Position numbers and translations under genes: made by a program
Part shown: positions 1 through 13,726 of the stretch, one piece after another
How positions within the stretch are numbered: position 1 is the first letter of the stretch
How the letters are laid out: every line of letters begins with the position of its first letter
The notes under the pieces: generated by a model
The model's database searches: none
What the model was told of the DNA's origin: nothing
The model's input: the letters and a program-made list of their open reading frames with translations, nothing else
Assembly: GCA_964036155.1 (NCBI GenBank)
Contig: OZ038422.1
Span: 14,593,201 to 14,657,200, forward strand
DNA length: 64,000 nt
From: Diploscapter coronatus
Taxonomy: Eukaryota; Nematoda; Chromadorea; Rhabditida; Rhabditidae
Direction of reading: 5' to 3'

Positions 1-106
1 TAAAACACTCGACTGGAGTCATTGTAGTGCAATTCCAATTTGAGCCTAAATTATGTATCGAAACTCAACAAAACCCAAGGCAGATTTTAATTCATAATAA
101 TTTCAG

Positions 107-2854
<2,748 letters not shown>

Positions 2855-3212
2855 GTCGCTACTTTCTCGATTTCCCTCATTTATCCATCTTTCGTCTTAT
2901 CACCATATATTTTCCATTTTCTATTGTTATATGTAATTGTATAGTCTCTATACACCCAGTATTCTTTCATCTTGCACTTATCCAGCTGTATGTAAATCTT
3001 CTATTGCCATATGAGCTTTATAGCAAGTTGAACTTGACATCATATTTATTCGAAAATGTATTTTACCGTCATATTTAACCACTTTTATGAAATTTTGTTA
3101 GAGTAGTTAGAGAATATTTATTCGTTGTTGCAATATATGTCTATTGTTCTCCAAAGATAATAAATAAGATAGGCAAATCAAAGCTTGTGTTCACTTGTTT
3201 ACGAATATGCAT

Positions 3213-3381
3213 GAGAATTTTCTAGATTACAAAACATTAGTCAGATAATGCATGAACTGACTAGAGTGTTTTCTCTTTCTCGAATAGTTTTTGATTATCT
3301 AGAACATACGCGGCACTTCCGCCTTCATAAAATAATCTTTACCCTTCCCTTCTTATAGAGTCGGGTATGTTCTAGATTATC
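3213..3381. promoter_or_regulatory. Heat-shock-element-like sites in inverted pair
   Basis: Downstream of the HSP70 gene the sequence GAATTTTCTAGAT near 3213 fits the alternating GAA/TTC pentamers of a heat-shock element. Two further blocks, GATTATCTAGAACATAC (about 3291) and GTATGTTCTAGATTATC (about 3365), are near-perfect reverse complements of each other and resemble the CTAGAA/TTCTAG cores of nematode heat-shock promoters. The 57 bases between them hold a TATA-like CATAAAATAA. This is seen as motif text only; no heat-shock gene follows immediately, so it may be a relic promoter or a distal enhancer. Confidence 0.35.
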
Positions 3382-3549
3382 AGACCTAGGGAGGACTTTC
3401 GTCAGACAAAGAAAAGTATAGGGAACTGGTCACACGACTGAGTCATAGCTATGACGTCATCATGACCTGAGAAAATTTCTGAATTAAAATAGGTGTAGAG
3501 ATGCAAAATTATGCAGAAATATTCTTGACAAACGTCCTCCCTAAACCTG
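3381..3549. repeat. Short inverted-repeat element, CCTAGGGAG family
   Basis: The left end reads CAGACCTAGGGAGGAC and the right end GTCCTCCCTAAACCTG, which are reverse complements apart from a few changes. The spacing is about 170 bases with no coding potential. The same ends recur at 6.26, 30.77, 57.14 and 60.44 kb, so this is a dispersed miniature inverted-repeat element. It sits directly after the stop codon of the first dehydrogenase. Confidence 0.6.
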
Positions 3550-3576
3550 TAATTAGTTATTTTGAAAATAGCGAGG

Positions 3577-5330
3577 CTAAAAAGGAATGCTTTCGAGATT
3601 TCGATCGTAGAAGTTGCCATTATGAGATGAGTTGAGTTTGAAGAAGGAGTTGACCAGTACAGATGCACTTTCTTCTGGCTAAAAAATTGGATTTGAAAAA
3701 TTCATTGGTATCAAAACTTTGTCTATCATTCTCGCATTCGTTACATTCGATTTGATTCTTGATCGATGCATGGAAACTACTCAAAACGAAAAAGCTAGGA
3801 GTTCAGTTCTCACTGTAGGCTTCATCAAATATTTATGCACGTAAATGAAATTGTGATTCGATAGTTGCATAAGGAAATGCGTTACTATCAATCAAAACGC
3901 ATTTTATCTATTCTTTAAAATAATTGAGTGTTTCAAGAAATTGCGTATGCTAGATCAAGTATTGTTCTTCAACTATACCATTGAGTCGTTGTCATTTTAA
4001 ATTTCAACAAATTTAAAACCTTCAACAGAGAATCCTTATGTTCCTTATCTGGATGCATTTCTGTGTCGACTGGACCGGGGCAGAAGCAACAGACCAGTAT
4101 GGATTCGTTCACAAGGTCTATTGCCATCGTCCGAGTCACCATATTGAGTGATGCCTGAAGGAGTAAGGAATCATTTCAACTATCCTTTACTAGCGTGTTA
4201 TTTATGTCATGTCTTCTGTCATTGGCATACAGAACTATCGCTATATTATATTGGAGAACTACGATTTTTTCTTGAAATAAATTTAACAAAATAGTTGTCG
4301 AATTAGTAGTGCGAGGAATAGATTTTGCTAGTTTTATTCTCAAGTATCTACTTACCTTACTGGCTCTGTAACTGAAGAGCCTGAACAGTCTGGAGCCTCC
4401 ATACGGGCAGTCGAATGTGCTTTGACCGATTGATCCGGCGCCAGAGCTGATGTTCAAAATTGCCGCTCGGTTAATTGACAGGTCCTCGTTTTGGTGCAAG
4501 GAGGACGCTTTTTCGAGAAGTGGCAAAAGTGCCTAAATTATGGCCTATTTTAAAGGTGACATCTTTTCTCTGGTTGGATGAGAACGGAATATCATTATTA
4601 AAAGGTGCGCCATTCGAGGAATTATAATCTATCATTCAGATACGATAGGATTACCGTTTGTTTGCAATTTTAAAATAAAATATGAGATTTTTGAAACATA
4701 CTTTCATTAATCAGGAAAAAAACTGACATCTTCAACAAGGACTTTTATAGATAGCAATTACTTTAGAAGCTTAGGTTAAAATTTCCAACCTGCGACAAGA
4801 TTACAGTACCGAAAACATTGGGCTGGAATTGCGATATCAACGTTTCTCGGGTGATTTTTTGCTTGGTTTCAGAGGGGAGCAGCACCGCGCCATTGTTTAC
4901 CAACACATTCAGACCCTTATCGCCCAATATGGCTTGTATCTGCAAGACAAAAACTATAATTCGTTTTGCAAGTAGATTTATAATCGTTTTTATATTTTGT
5001 AAACTACCTCTGAAACGGCCTCCTCTATCGAGTCATCATCGTTTAGATCGAGCCTCACTATTCTGAGACGACCATCGCTTATCCCATACAAGTCCTAAAT
5101 GTCAAGTAAAATAAGTTTTAAAGACCTACTGCACGAAGACCATATTAATTTTTATTGATTCTTTGCTCTATTAGTTTTCTAATAAACTTCACTAAATTAA
5201 CCTTAGCCTTCTCGGGATTTCTTGTAGTCGCAATCACTATGCCGACGCCTTTGTTCTTCAGAAACTCTTTGACCAGAGCCAATCCAATTCCTCTGTTCGC
5301 GCCAGTTACTAATACGGAATATGGCGCCAT
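3577..5330 (-). CDS. Short-chain dehydrogenase, sniffer/C-factor-like, copy 1
   Basis: Predicted NAD(P)-dependent oxidoreductase of the classical SDR fold, cytosolic. Six exons on the minus strand: start ATG at 5330 (MAPYSVLVTGANRGIG), then exons near 5010-5092, 4796-4938, 4356-4533, 4045-4146 and 3577-3670. The coenzyme-binding TGANRGIG lies at residues 9-16, the catalytic serine is in ILNISS, and the YxxxK pair is YRASK at the end of exon 4. The usual NNAG motif reads NNGA here, a swap not found in the other two copies. The C-terminal block (SASVLVNSFFKLN...) matches the paralogues. The donor after exon 5 (AAG/GTTTTA) is the weakest join. The nearest known relatives are the nematode C-factor-like and insect sniffer carbonyl reductases; the substrate is unknown. 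Confidence 0.8.
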
Positions 5331-7191
5331 TACTGAAAATTATTTATTAAAAAAATAAAATTTTGATGATTTTCAGGAGTAAGTCACCCATCTATGCTAG
5401 AACTAAACGAATTTAGCCTTGATTTAATCATCCCAAGATGGAATTATTTGAAACGATACATTCAAATCTAACGAAGACCGTCATTTTACAATTGAAACAG
5501 CCTGGAAAAGTAGTTGCACTCCTTACATCGTTACATACGAAAGTGTGGGAAGATAACTTTATGCTACCAATCTCTACCCTATTTCGCCTGCAATTATGCA
5601 ACTACTTTTTCAAATGGCCATATTTGAGGGTCTACGGTAACCAAATATATAGTGGCTCGTGTGTGTGCTTGATGTTCAAAGCAGAGAGAGACTAGACCAT
5701 TGAGACCTATGTAATGAGTTCAAATACCAGCACAGTATCACTCACCCAGTCTCCATATCACTGTTAAGACTCTAGTAGTGGCGTGCTTTTCCTTGTTTAT
5801 CTCACAATTATTCATTTCAGACAGTTTTCTTCTTCTACATCTTAACATATGGTAAAATTTGGGGTGAAAAATCAAGTCCGCTTCACTCCACACGCCGTGC
5901 AATATAATCTGCGTCATAAAGGCGAAATTTGGCATTGGATCAGACGTGCAGAAATCGACAAAATAGCGCTATAGTCGGAGAAAAGAGGCAAAATTTGGAA
6001 ATATGATGGATCAAGACGGGGAAAATTTAAGGAAATACTACGCCATGTGCAATTCATTGAACCATAAAGAAGTATCGAGACTTAAGCGTTGAGTCCATTA
6101 TCATTGTAATTATTTGCAAATCAAGGAATCATTCTGATAAATCCCTCTACGCGGAGCCAGACTGATTTGCGATTGCGAAAGTGTTATTTTGAGATGGTAA
6201 ACAAGTGTCGACTTTGTAATTTATAGTGCACCAAAACCGATTTTTAAATTTTATATGTCTGAACGGACCTAGAGAGGACGATCGTCAGAGACCCCTTGCG
6301 TGCGACCTACCCAAAGTATAGTTTCTAAACAAACTCATCTCTCAAACCAACAATTAGACAAATTTTTATCAGTGCAATCTGGCATCATAACGACGAATTC
6401 GTACGTAAGACCTACCTCCCTATAGTTTATTTTCGTAAAACGAAAGCACTCTCTGTCTGTGTCTGAATACAATAAAGGTATGGCAACAGTACGAAAGGGC
6501 AATTCGTTAAAGTCGCGATGTCATAAGGGCGTGCGCAATAGTTAGAAGTAGGAAAGAGGGTAAAATTAAGGCAAAGTAGTTCGAGAAAATAGCTCTCGTC
6601 CTCTCAAAACATCACTCTGCTTTCGAGTTCCTGATCTAGGGCATTCGAAACCTGACGTCTGATCAGGAAAAAATATAATTTAAATTCGGATTCCGAATTT
6701 TTACGAATCGAAATTTGAACCAACCCTACAGCATGAAACTATTTCATGAGACCACACTTGCTTGATGATCTTACTACGAAACACTAAAATTTAGGTAATA
6801 TACTGTGTGTATTGAAGTTTGTACAAGAGGCCAGGTGAAAATATCTTCAACTCACCATACATCTTTGCATAAATACTATTTTCAAGATGAAAGGGTCAAC
6901 GTATATTCTACAGAGTAAATTATTTGGAGTGGGTTCGAATGCCAAGTCTTGCAATTTAACATGCAATAATCGCGTTTTTTTACGATGTGATCTGGACAGG
7001 TGGAAATCATTTAGATAAATTAAACAAGCTAAAACTTAAATTTCAATCATTTATTATTCCCGATCATAAAATCAGTGCATAGAAAATTGTACGCAAAAAA
7101 TTTCAAAACTGATGGAGATTAATTGGAGCAGTATGGTTAAGATCAATGTTACCGAGACTAAAAATTAGGCAATATTCACCTGTCATATGGT
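5331..7191. other. Intergenic, AT-rich, with a degraded repeat
   Basis: This lies between the first two dehydrogenase genes. I see no supported exon. Around 6261-6460 the text ACCTAGAGAGGACGATCGTCAGA and later ACCTCCCTATAG resemble the two ends of the CCTAGGGAG element, with the interior rearranged. The remainder is unremarkable AT-rich sequence that should include the promoter of copy 1. Confidence 0.4.
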
Positions 7192-9396
7192 CTACCACGG
7201 GATAACTTCGAGATTTCGATCGTAAAAGTTCCCTGTATGAGATTTATTCAGCTTGAAGAAAGTGTTGACGAGGGCCGAAGCGCTGTCGCTTGCCTGGAAA
7301 TATTGCTGATGCATAAGAACAATTCAGAAAAATTGAAACCGCGAGATATCACTGAATGGAAAACAGTTTGAGAATCGACGAGTTTCCCTATTTTCAACTA
7401 GTATATTCTGCATAATTACTTTTTCTATTTCGATGTCTCACAATTCTAGAATATCCCTTTCAAAACCCTACCTCGAGCATGGCGTTAGATCCACCCATAT
7501 CGGTCTTAACCCACCCGGGGCAGTGATTTACCACAAGAATTTTCTCTTCCAGTAGATCGACCGACATGGTTCGAGCGAGTTGGTTCAGGGCGCTCTGAGT
7601 CGTTGAAATAACAATGAAAATCAATTGTCCCATTTGGTCATATTCTACGGGCCGAATGATTTACCAAGCAAGAAAGATTGTAAGGAACCCCAAAGTAGGA
7701 TCTTACTTCTTTCAGCATCACTTATTGAAGATCACTTTCATTATGCCCAAGAATTCTTCCTGTGGCGGATCCACGTACTATTGGAAGAGTACCCAGTGTT
7801 GGACTCAATCACAAATTTGGAGAGACGCCCACACTGTGGTCTCGCTCCCAGTCGTTCGTGAATCCAGAACAGCTTAACACGGTGGTCCTTACCTTCGAAG
7901 CCTTGTACCCCAGAATCTTGTAGTTCTTCGACCCACCCATCGGACTGTCGGCGTTATTCATCGTCAGTGATCCTCCTGTGGAGGAAATGTTCAAAATCGC
8001 AGCCCGATCAATCGAGAAATCGTCCCCTTGAACACGAGATGCAGCTCTTTGAAGGAGAGGAATGAGAGCCTGAAATTACACATCTTGGAAGGTTCGCTTC
8101 TTGAGCTGTTCAATGGTTTACTTCTTCATAATAAGATACTTGATCAAATCTGAATCATACACTGAAACCGATCTTATTGTTAATAATTACACAATTTTAG
8201 TGCAAGCTAATTTGTGCCCTTTATCATGTTTGTTCAAAAATTATTTCGTAAGAATCACTTATCATTTCCTAATCTTGTCAATCTGTAAAAGTAGCCACTC
8301 TTGACGAAATATAATAGAAAAGAGAATATCTTCCACATACACACATACAATCTCTCTCAAAATAACTACTTTCGCAAAATGCTCTCGAGCTCAAACCTGT
8401 GAGAGAATAAGCGTTCCAAAGACATTCGATTGGAACTGCTCTATGATCTTTTCCCTGGGCGTCCTCTCCTTGGTCTCCGAGGGAATGAGCACAGCCGCGT
8501 TGTTGACCACCACATTCAAGCCCTTATCGGCAACTATGTCTTCGATCTGTAAGGAAGGAATTGAAAGGAACGGGAAACTACGCCGCATTCTTATGACCTT
8601 TCAAATTTTCTGACCTTGAAAAATGAATAATTATGAACTGTAGATACTAAAGTTCAGTGTTAGGATCAGTGAAACACCTGGTGGATACCGGAAGATTTTT
8701 TTCCCCAGAACACGTTTAATCAAGAAGTGTCTGAGAGACTCGGTAGATTTAGATATAACTTCATCAAACTCAGCTTTCGTCATATTTGTCACTAAAGCTC
8801 ATTTTATGGATCATCGTTGCATTTCAATGGTCGTAATAAACTAATGTTGGTAGAAAAAGTACGTCGTATTCTCGCAACCTTTTAAAGCGCTTGGTCTTGG
8901 CAAGCAAACAAGCCAATCAAGCCAACGAATGATCGAAAGATAACTGCAGCATGAAGTTTAATATTGACACAAGAGACGAGGGTATGATACTTTGTACAGG
9001 GAATATTATTTTTCTGCCAAATTTGGAGAGGCAGCACAAAAATGATCAACGCATGAGGTAATTTTGCAAATAGACAAATACGATTCTTAACTTTGGAAAT
9101 TAAAGTTTTCTCGCTGATTTGAAGCTAGGGTGATCATGAATGTGGGAAGATTTAAAAATCGAGAAAAAAAGCATGAAGCATACCATCCTGACGGCATTGT
9201 CTATCGATTGATCGCAGTTTATGTCGAGTTCGATGACCTTCAGTCTTTTGTCAGTGATCGAATTGAGTTCTGCTGCATTAGCTGGATTCCGGCATCCTGC
9301 GATCAGCACACCAATCTCGTGGTTCAAGAACTCCTTCACCAATGCCAACCCAATACCGCGGTTGGCCCCTGTGACGAGAACGGAGTATGGTGCCAT
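7192..9396 (-). CDS. Short-chain dehydrogenase, sniffer/C-factor-like, copy 2
   Basis: Paralogue of the genes on either side and the best preserved of the three. Start ATG at 9396. Exon 1 runs to about 9184 and carries TGANRGIG plus the RLKVIELDINCDQS strand. Exon 2 (about 8400-8548) carries VVNNAAV. Exon 3 (about 7893-8070) carries the serine in ILNISS and YKASK. Exon 4 (about 7474-7603) carries NHCPGWVKTDMGGSNA, the standard PGW(V)xTDM cofactor-binding loop. Exon 5 ends at the TAG at 7192-7194. The 850-base first intron and the 290-base third intron show no convincing extra exons. The predicted product is about 245-250 residues, normal for the family. The same orientation and spacing as its neighbours points to tandem duplication. 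Confidence 0.85.
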
Positions 9397-9929
9397 GGCT
9401 CTGACAAGTTTGAATTGTAATAATCGAGTATATAATCAAAATTGAAAGAAATATGAAAAAGTAACAATTTGACGTGACTAAATTGGTGTCGTCGCGTATC
9501 ATAGAATAAAAAAACTAATAAGACAGAGGTTAACTTTGAAACATAAGAAAAAACCAAAAGAGTAAGCGAGTTGCTACTCATTACGTTATCGATCACAAGC
9601 TACTCGAATGTCCTTACTTTTTTTTAAACAAACAAACGTTCTATTATAGAGAAAACTTTCGAAAATGATAAACAAAAAGCGGTGGGTTCAAGAACCAATG
9701 GCAATTTTAAAGCAAAAATTACCGCTTTTCATCGATTTCTCCTGCCAAAACGCCGCAAACAAACGTAAAAAAATGCCGAAAGAATGAGAGATCTAAGTCT
9801 GCAGGAAAAGTGAGATGAAAATAACAAGTCTGGAGGGAAAAACGGGCACAAACCATAGACTACATCAGAAAATAGGTACAAAGTCAGAAAATGACTTTAT
9901 TCCGATACATTTGTTTAAAAAATACTTCT
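9397..9929. other. Intergenic between dehydrogenase copies
   Basis: AT-rich sequence upstream of copy 2 and downstream of copy 3. It presumably holds the promoter of copy 2. No exon, RNA gene or repeat end was recognised. Confidence 0.4.
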
Positions 9930-11123
9930 TTAAAACGGTATAACTTCGAGATTTCTATTGTAAAAGCCCGCGTTATGAGTTTTGTCCAATTTATTGAAGC
10001 TTTTGATGAGGGCTTCGGCGCTTTCTTCAGGCTAAAATGGGAAAATTGCAAAAATGGTAACATTTTGACCAACCGATAATCCAGCTTCAACGCCAACTCT
10101 CCTCGTCATTTCTGTTCTACATCCTCCGGGGCAAAATGAAACAGACAGAATTTTATCTTCGAGCAAATCTACAGCCATCGTTCTCATTACTTGATTCAGA
10201 GCAGACTAAAATATTGGACGATTTCCTTAAATTGTTACCTAAACAAATCACCTTCGAAGCCCGGTACCCTAAAAATTTGAAGAAGTTTGATCCACCCCAG
10301 AAAAGGTTTGCATTGTTTCTTTCCAACGAAGCTGCATTTGATGAGATATTGATGATAGCTGCTCGATCGATTGAAAAATCATTGCCTTGTTGCAAGGATG
10401 AAGCTTGCTGGAGCAGAGGTAAGAGTGCCTAAAAGTGATATTTGGTATCAGACTAATGGTGTTTTTAGTTTATTAGAAACGATGTGAGTTGTACTTTTCG
10501 AAAGGCAGAATTTCCTGATGACGGTACCCCATGGCCATCGTATGGAAAAAGTGAAACCCTTCTAACAAACAATGTTATCCCTCACCTGTGTCAAAATGAT
10601 CGTCCCAAACACATTCGACTGAAATTGTTCCATAAGTTGCTCTCTGGTAACCCTTTGTTTCGTGACCATGTGCACATGAACGCCAGCATTGTTGACAAGC
10701 ACCGTAAGTCCTTTGTCGTTCACGATATGTTTTATCTGAGGGAGCGAAAAAAGCAGGTTGATTATTCAAAATGATATAATGTGCGTTGAACAAATTATTG
10801 AAACGTTTGAATGTAATGCTTCACGAATAGATAGGAATGGATCATCATCGACGCTATGTCAAATAAGTGGATCCATTTTCAACTTCTAGTAAATTTATAA
10901 TTATTACCTCTTCCACTGCTCTGTCAATCGACTCATCTGAGCTGATGTCGAGCTTGATGATCCTCAGTCGATCGTCTTTGATGGACTTCAAATCCTCTGC
11001 CGCTTCTGGGTTTCTTGCTCCAGCGATAATGGTTTGAATATTTTCGTCCTTCAGAAACTCTCTGACTAAAGCTAATCCGATTCCTCTGTTCGCGCCAGTT
11101 ACTAATACGGAATACGGTGCCAT
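9930..11123 (-). CDS. Short-chain dehydrogenase, sniffer/C-factor-like, copy 3
   Basis: Third tandem member. Start ATG at 11123; exons near 10908-11123, 10589-10737, 10255-10431, 10070-10202 and 9930-10031. Motifs: TGANRGIG at the N-terminus, the textbook LVNNAGV in exon 2, serine in IINISS, and YRASK ending exon 3. The loop after the catalytic lysine reads CPGGCRTEM rather than CPGWVKTDM, so the conserved tryptophan is replaced. The protein ends in YNRNLEVIPF. Compact introns make this the shortest of the three genes. The family suggests carbonyl or aldehyde reduction; the physiological substrate cannot be read from sequence. Confidence 0.85.
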
Positions 11124-11391
11124 AATTTTCGAATTTGGGAGAATATATTAAAAAGGGTGAAGATGGCGATGAAAGTATACACAAATCAAGCAAATCAATA
11201 GGCTGTTTTAGAAGCTTTGGCTTTGCCAGAAATATGCCGATAAGTGGAACACCAAACTATTTATGCCTGTCAGTGATAACAAAAATAGTAGTGTCAAAAG
11301 ATGAAGCTTCAAGAAACCATAGAATATTATACTTTGGTTTCAAGTTAAAAATTTATTCAAAATCATAAATTATCTATAAAATTTAAAATCG

Positions 11392-13067
11392 TTATATTTT
11401 AGATCTCAGATTTTCCTCTTGGTCTTCTAGATTTTTCAGGAAAGTGTCAATTAGTTTGATATATTCTTTAGGGTGTTTCCTAAACGAGATCAAAATCCAA
11501 ATTCAAATTGGTTGATATGCCTATTTTACCGATAGTGTTCCACGTGTAAAGAGTCATTGAATCGCAGCACCTCGATGCGTTTATTATTCAACTTTTGTAA
11601 ATGCCGGTGGAATTTTTCGATACTTCTAAAATAATTTACAAAACATGTAGTTAGAAAGTTGAATATTTCTCAGTATCTGCAAATTTTTTTAATATTTCTA
11701 ATTGTAAAAGTAAATTTATATGCAAGTGATTGAAAATTCAATAGTTCTCTTTAAGGATAATACTCCTTTGTAGTCAATAAAAATTACAAGACAAGACTAA
11801 CCGAGCAGGACAAACAGCATCTCCATCAGAATACACGAAACTCAAGACCTTCGGTAAATCCGGATGAAAGAGCAAATGGTAATACGTGCAGTAACTTTTC
11901 CAATCACCTCCGACCATTCGAATAAACTTTACCTAAAATGCAATAGAGTTTATTTTGAATTTTTCATTTATAAAGTACCCCGTAATCATTGGAAATGTAG
12001 GCACCGACAACAGCGCTCTTCCATAGTTTGTACTTGAGCAATTGAAAGAAATTCAGGTATTTCAGCTTTTCGCCCATTGAAAAATCGACTACTTCACCAC
12101 TAGTTGGGGTTGTAAATTTTCGAGTGAACTCTACTGGACAGCTAAATTTGAAATAAAGAAATATCGTAAATTTTTTTAAATGGCGATGTGATGCCTATGC
12201 AGTATTCATGTTTTTTTTTGTATAGAAGGAAAATATGATTTAATTGAAATATGTATAGTAGCGTCATTTTTTTTGTTGTCAAAATTGTTTCTCCAGAATA
12301 AGGGTCAAATAACAAGTTTTCTAAACCGTAGCAAAATGATTCTCTACCTATCAAAAATGATTCCCCTAGTCCGTTTCAACATCTCCAATTCAGGATGTTG
12401 CAACAGTAGCGAGCATATGCAATCGATAGCGTTCATACTCAACGCATGAAGCGCCAACGACTTGTTCGGATCTTGTAGAATTTCGCCCAAATGTTCAGCC
12501 AGACTTGAGACTTCGCGAAAATGCTTCATCCTTATGCAGACTTTGAGATTCGCGTTATACAGAAGAGTGTTGAATCTAAGTTTTTGTATAAGTTGAGAAA
12601 CGCATGGTATTGCATACCCCCGAGTTTCGTAGATCCTAACATACTTATCAACCGTAGATTTATTGGCACCAGCCCATCCTAGAATCACGATTATTGTATC
12701 CTAAAGTGTTTGATTAAACAACTCTAGTGGTCTAATTAAACTGTGAATTATATATACATAGCATATGTAGCTGAAGCATGATTATAAATTTCGATTTAGA
12801 TTCGATAACCTTCAAAGCATAATAATTGAAACTATTTGTGATAAAAAGTCGAGTAAATTATCTTGATTTTTAAGGCGATTTAAATTATGTTACAGATAAT
12901 TCAGGATCACTTTCAATGGCAATGATAACCAATTTCTGCGAATGATATAGCAGCACGATCGCAATGACATCTATTTTCAAATTAGCACTAACCTGATTTC
13001 GCTTCGGATAATTTGAGGTTGAATTAGTCAAGTAAGTGGCTCCAATGTAAGATACAGCCCGTTCCAT
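11392..13067 (-). CDS. TMEM53-like DUF829 protein
   Basis: Member of the DUF829/TMEM53 family, an alpha/beta-hydrolase-like group associated with the nuclear envelope in vertebrates. Start ATG at 13067 (MERAVSYIGATYL), exon 1 to about 12993. Exon 2 (about 12352-12701) opens with TIIVILGWAGANKSTVDKY, the family signature in which a predicted strand runs into GWAG and then a KY pair. It continues with HALSMNAIDCI, the nucleophile-elbow-like region. Four smaller exons follow (about 11978-12139, 11803-11935, 11536-11625, 11392-11477). The segment DSLHVEHYRKHPKEY matches the C-terminal HVxHxRxxPxxY block that carries the family's histidine. The stop TAA is at 11392-11394. It is divergently arranged with the homeobox gene, with about 660 bases between the starts. 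Confidence 0.8.
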
Positions 13068-13726
13068 AATCGGGAAGTGTCAATTTTGCTCCCATTATTC
13101 ATTTCCAATTGTAAAATGAGCTGAGGCTTTGATAAAATAAGAGTGCACCCGATAAAGCAGGTCGAAAGTCGGTAGTGTCATTCAACTCAACGTTGTTTAC
13201 AATTCGCTAAAAGTACGGCTTATTCTAGTAGTGCAAGATGTGTGTATGCTTTGATTAGGTATAGATACATTTTGAGCCGCCGAAAATTAAAAATTATGTA
13301 GAACAAAAAGTTCAGACAATAAGTACCACAAGAAATCTCCTCAAAAGAAAGATTTAACAAATTTTCAAATGAAAAGCTTTTTACTCAACAAAAGCAATCC
13401 AGCATTATTTTTGGACTTTTATCCTATTGTAGTGAATATTTTTAGCATATGCATTTTTCTTAAATTTGAGCAACTTTTGATACTTCTTTGTAAATGTCAT
13501 ACATTTCCTCGAAATAATGTCCGCTATTGATCGACGACATTTGGATAGCCATCAAGTGAAAAGCGAGTGAGAGAGACATAATGAAAAGACGCTCTATTGA
13601 AAGTCTTCTTCGTTTTCCTTCATTCCTTTCCATTTATTGACAAGTGTCAGTTTTTTTATCGACATTTTTGATAAGTCGCTGATATCGATTTTGATTATTT
13701 TCGGTTTTTACTCATTTAATCTTAGA
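13068..13726. other. Divergent intergenic region
   Basis: It lies between the start of the TMEM53-like gene (minus) and the start of the HMBOX1-like gene (plus), so it should hold both promoters. I see no clear TATA box or repeat. Confidence 0.4.
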
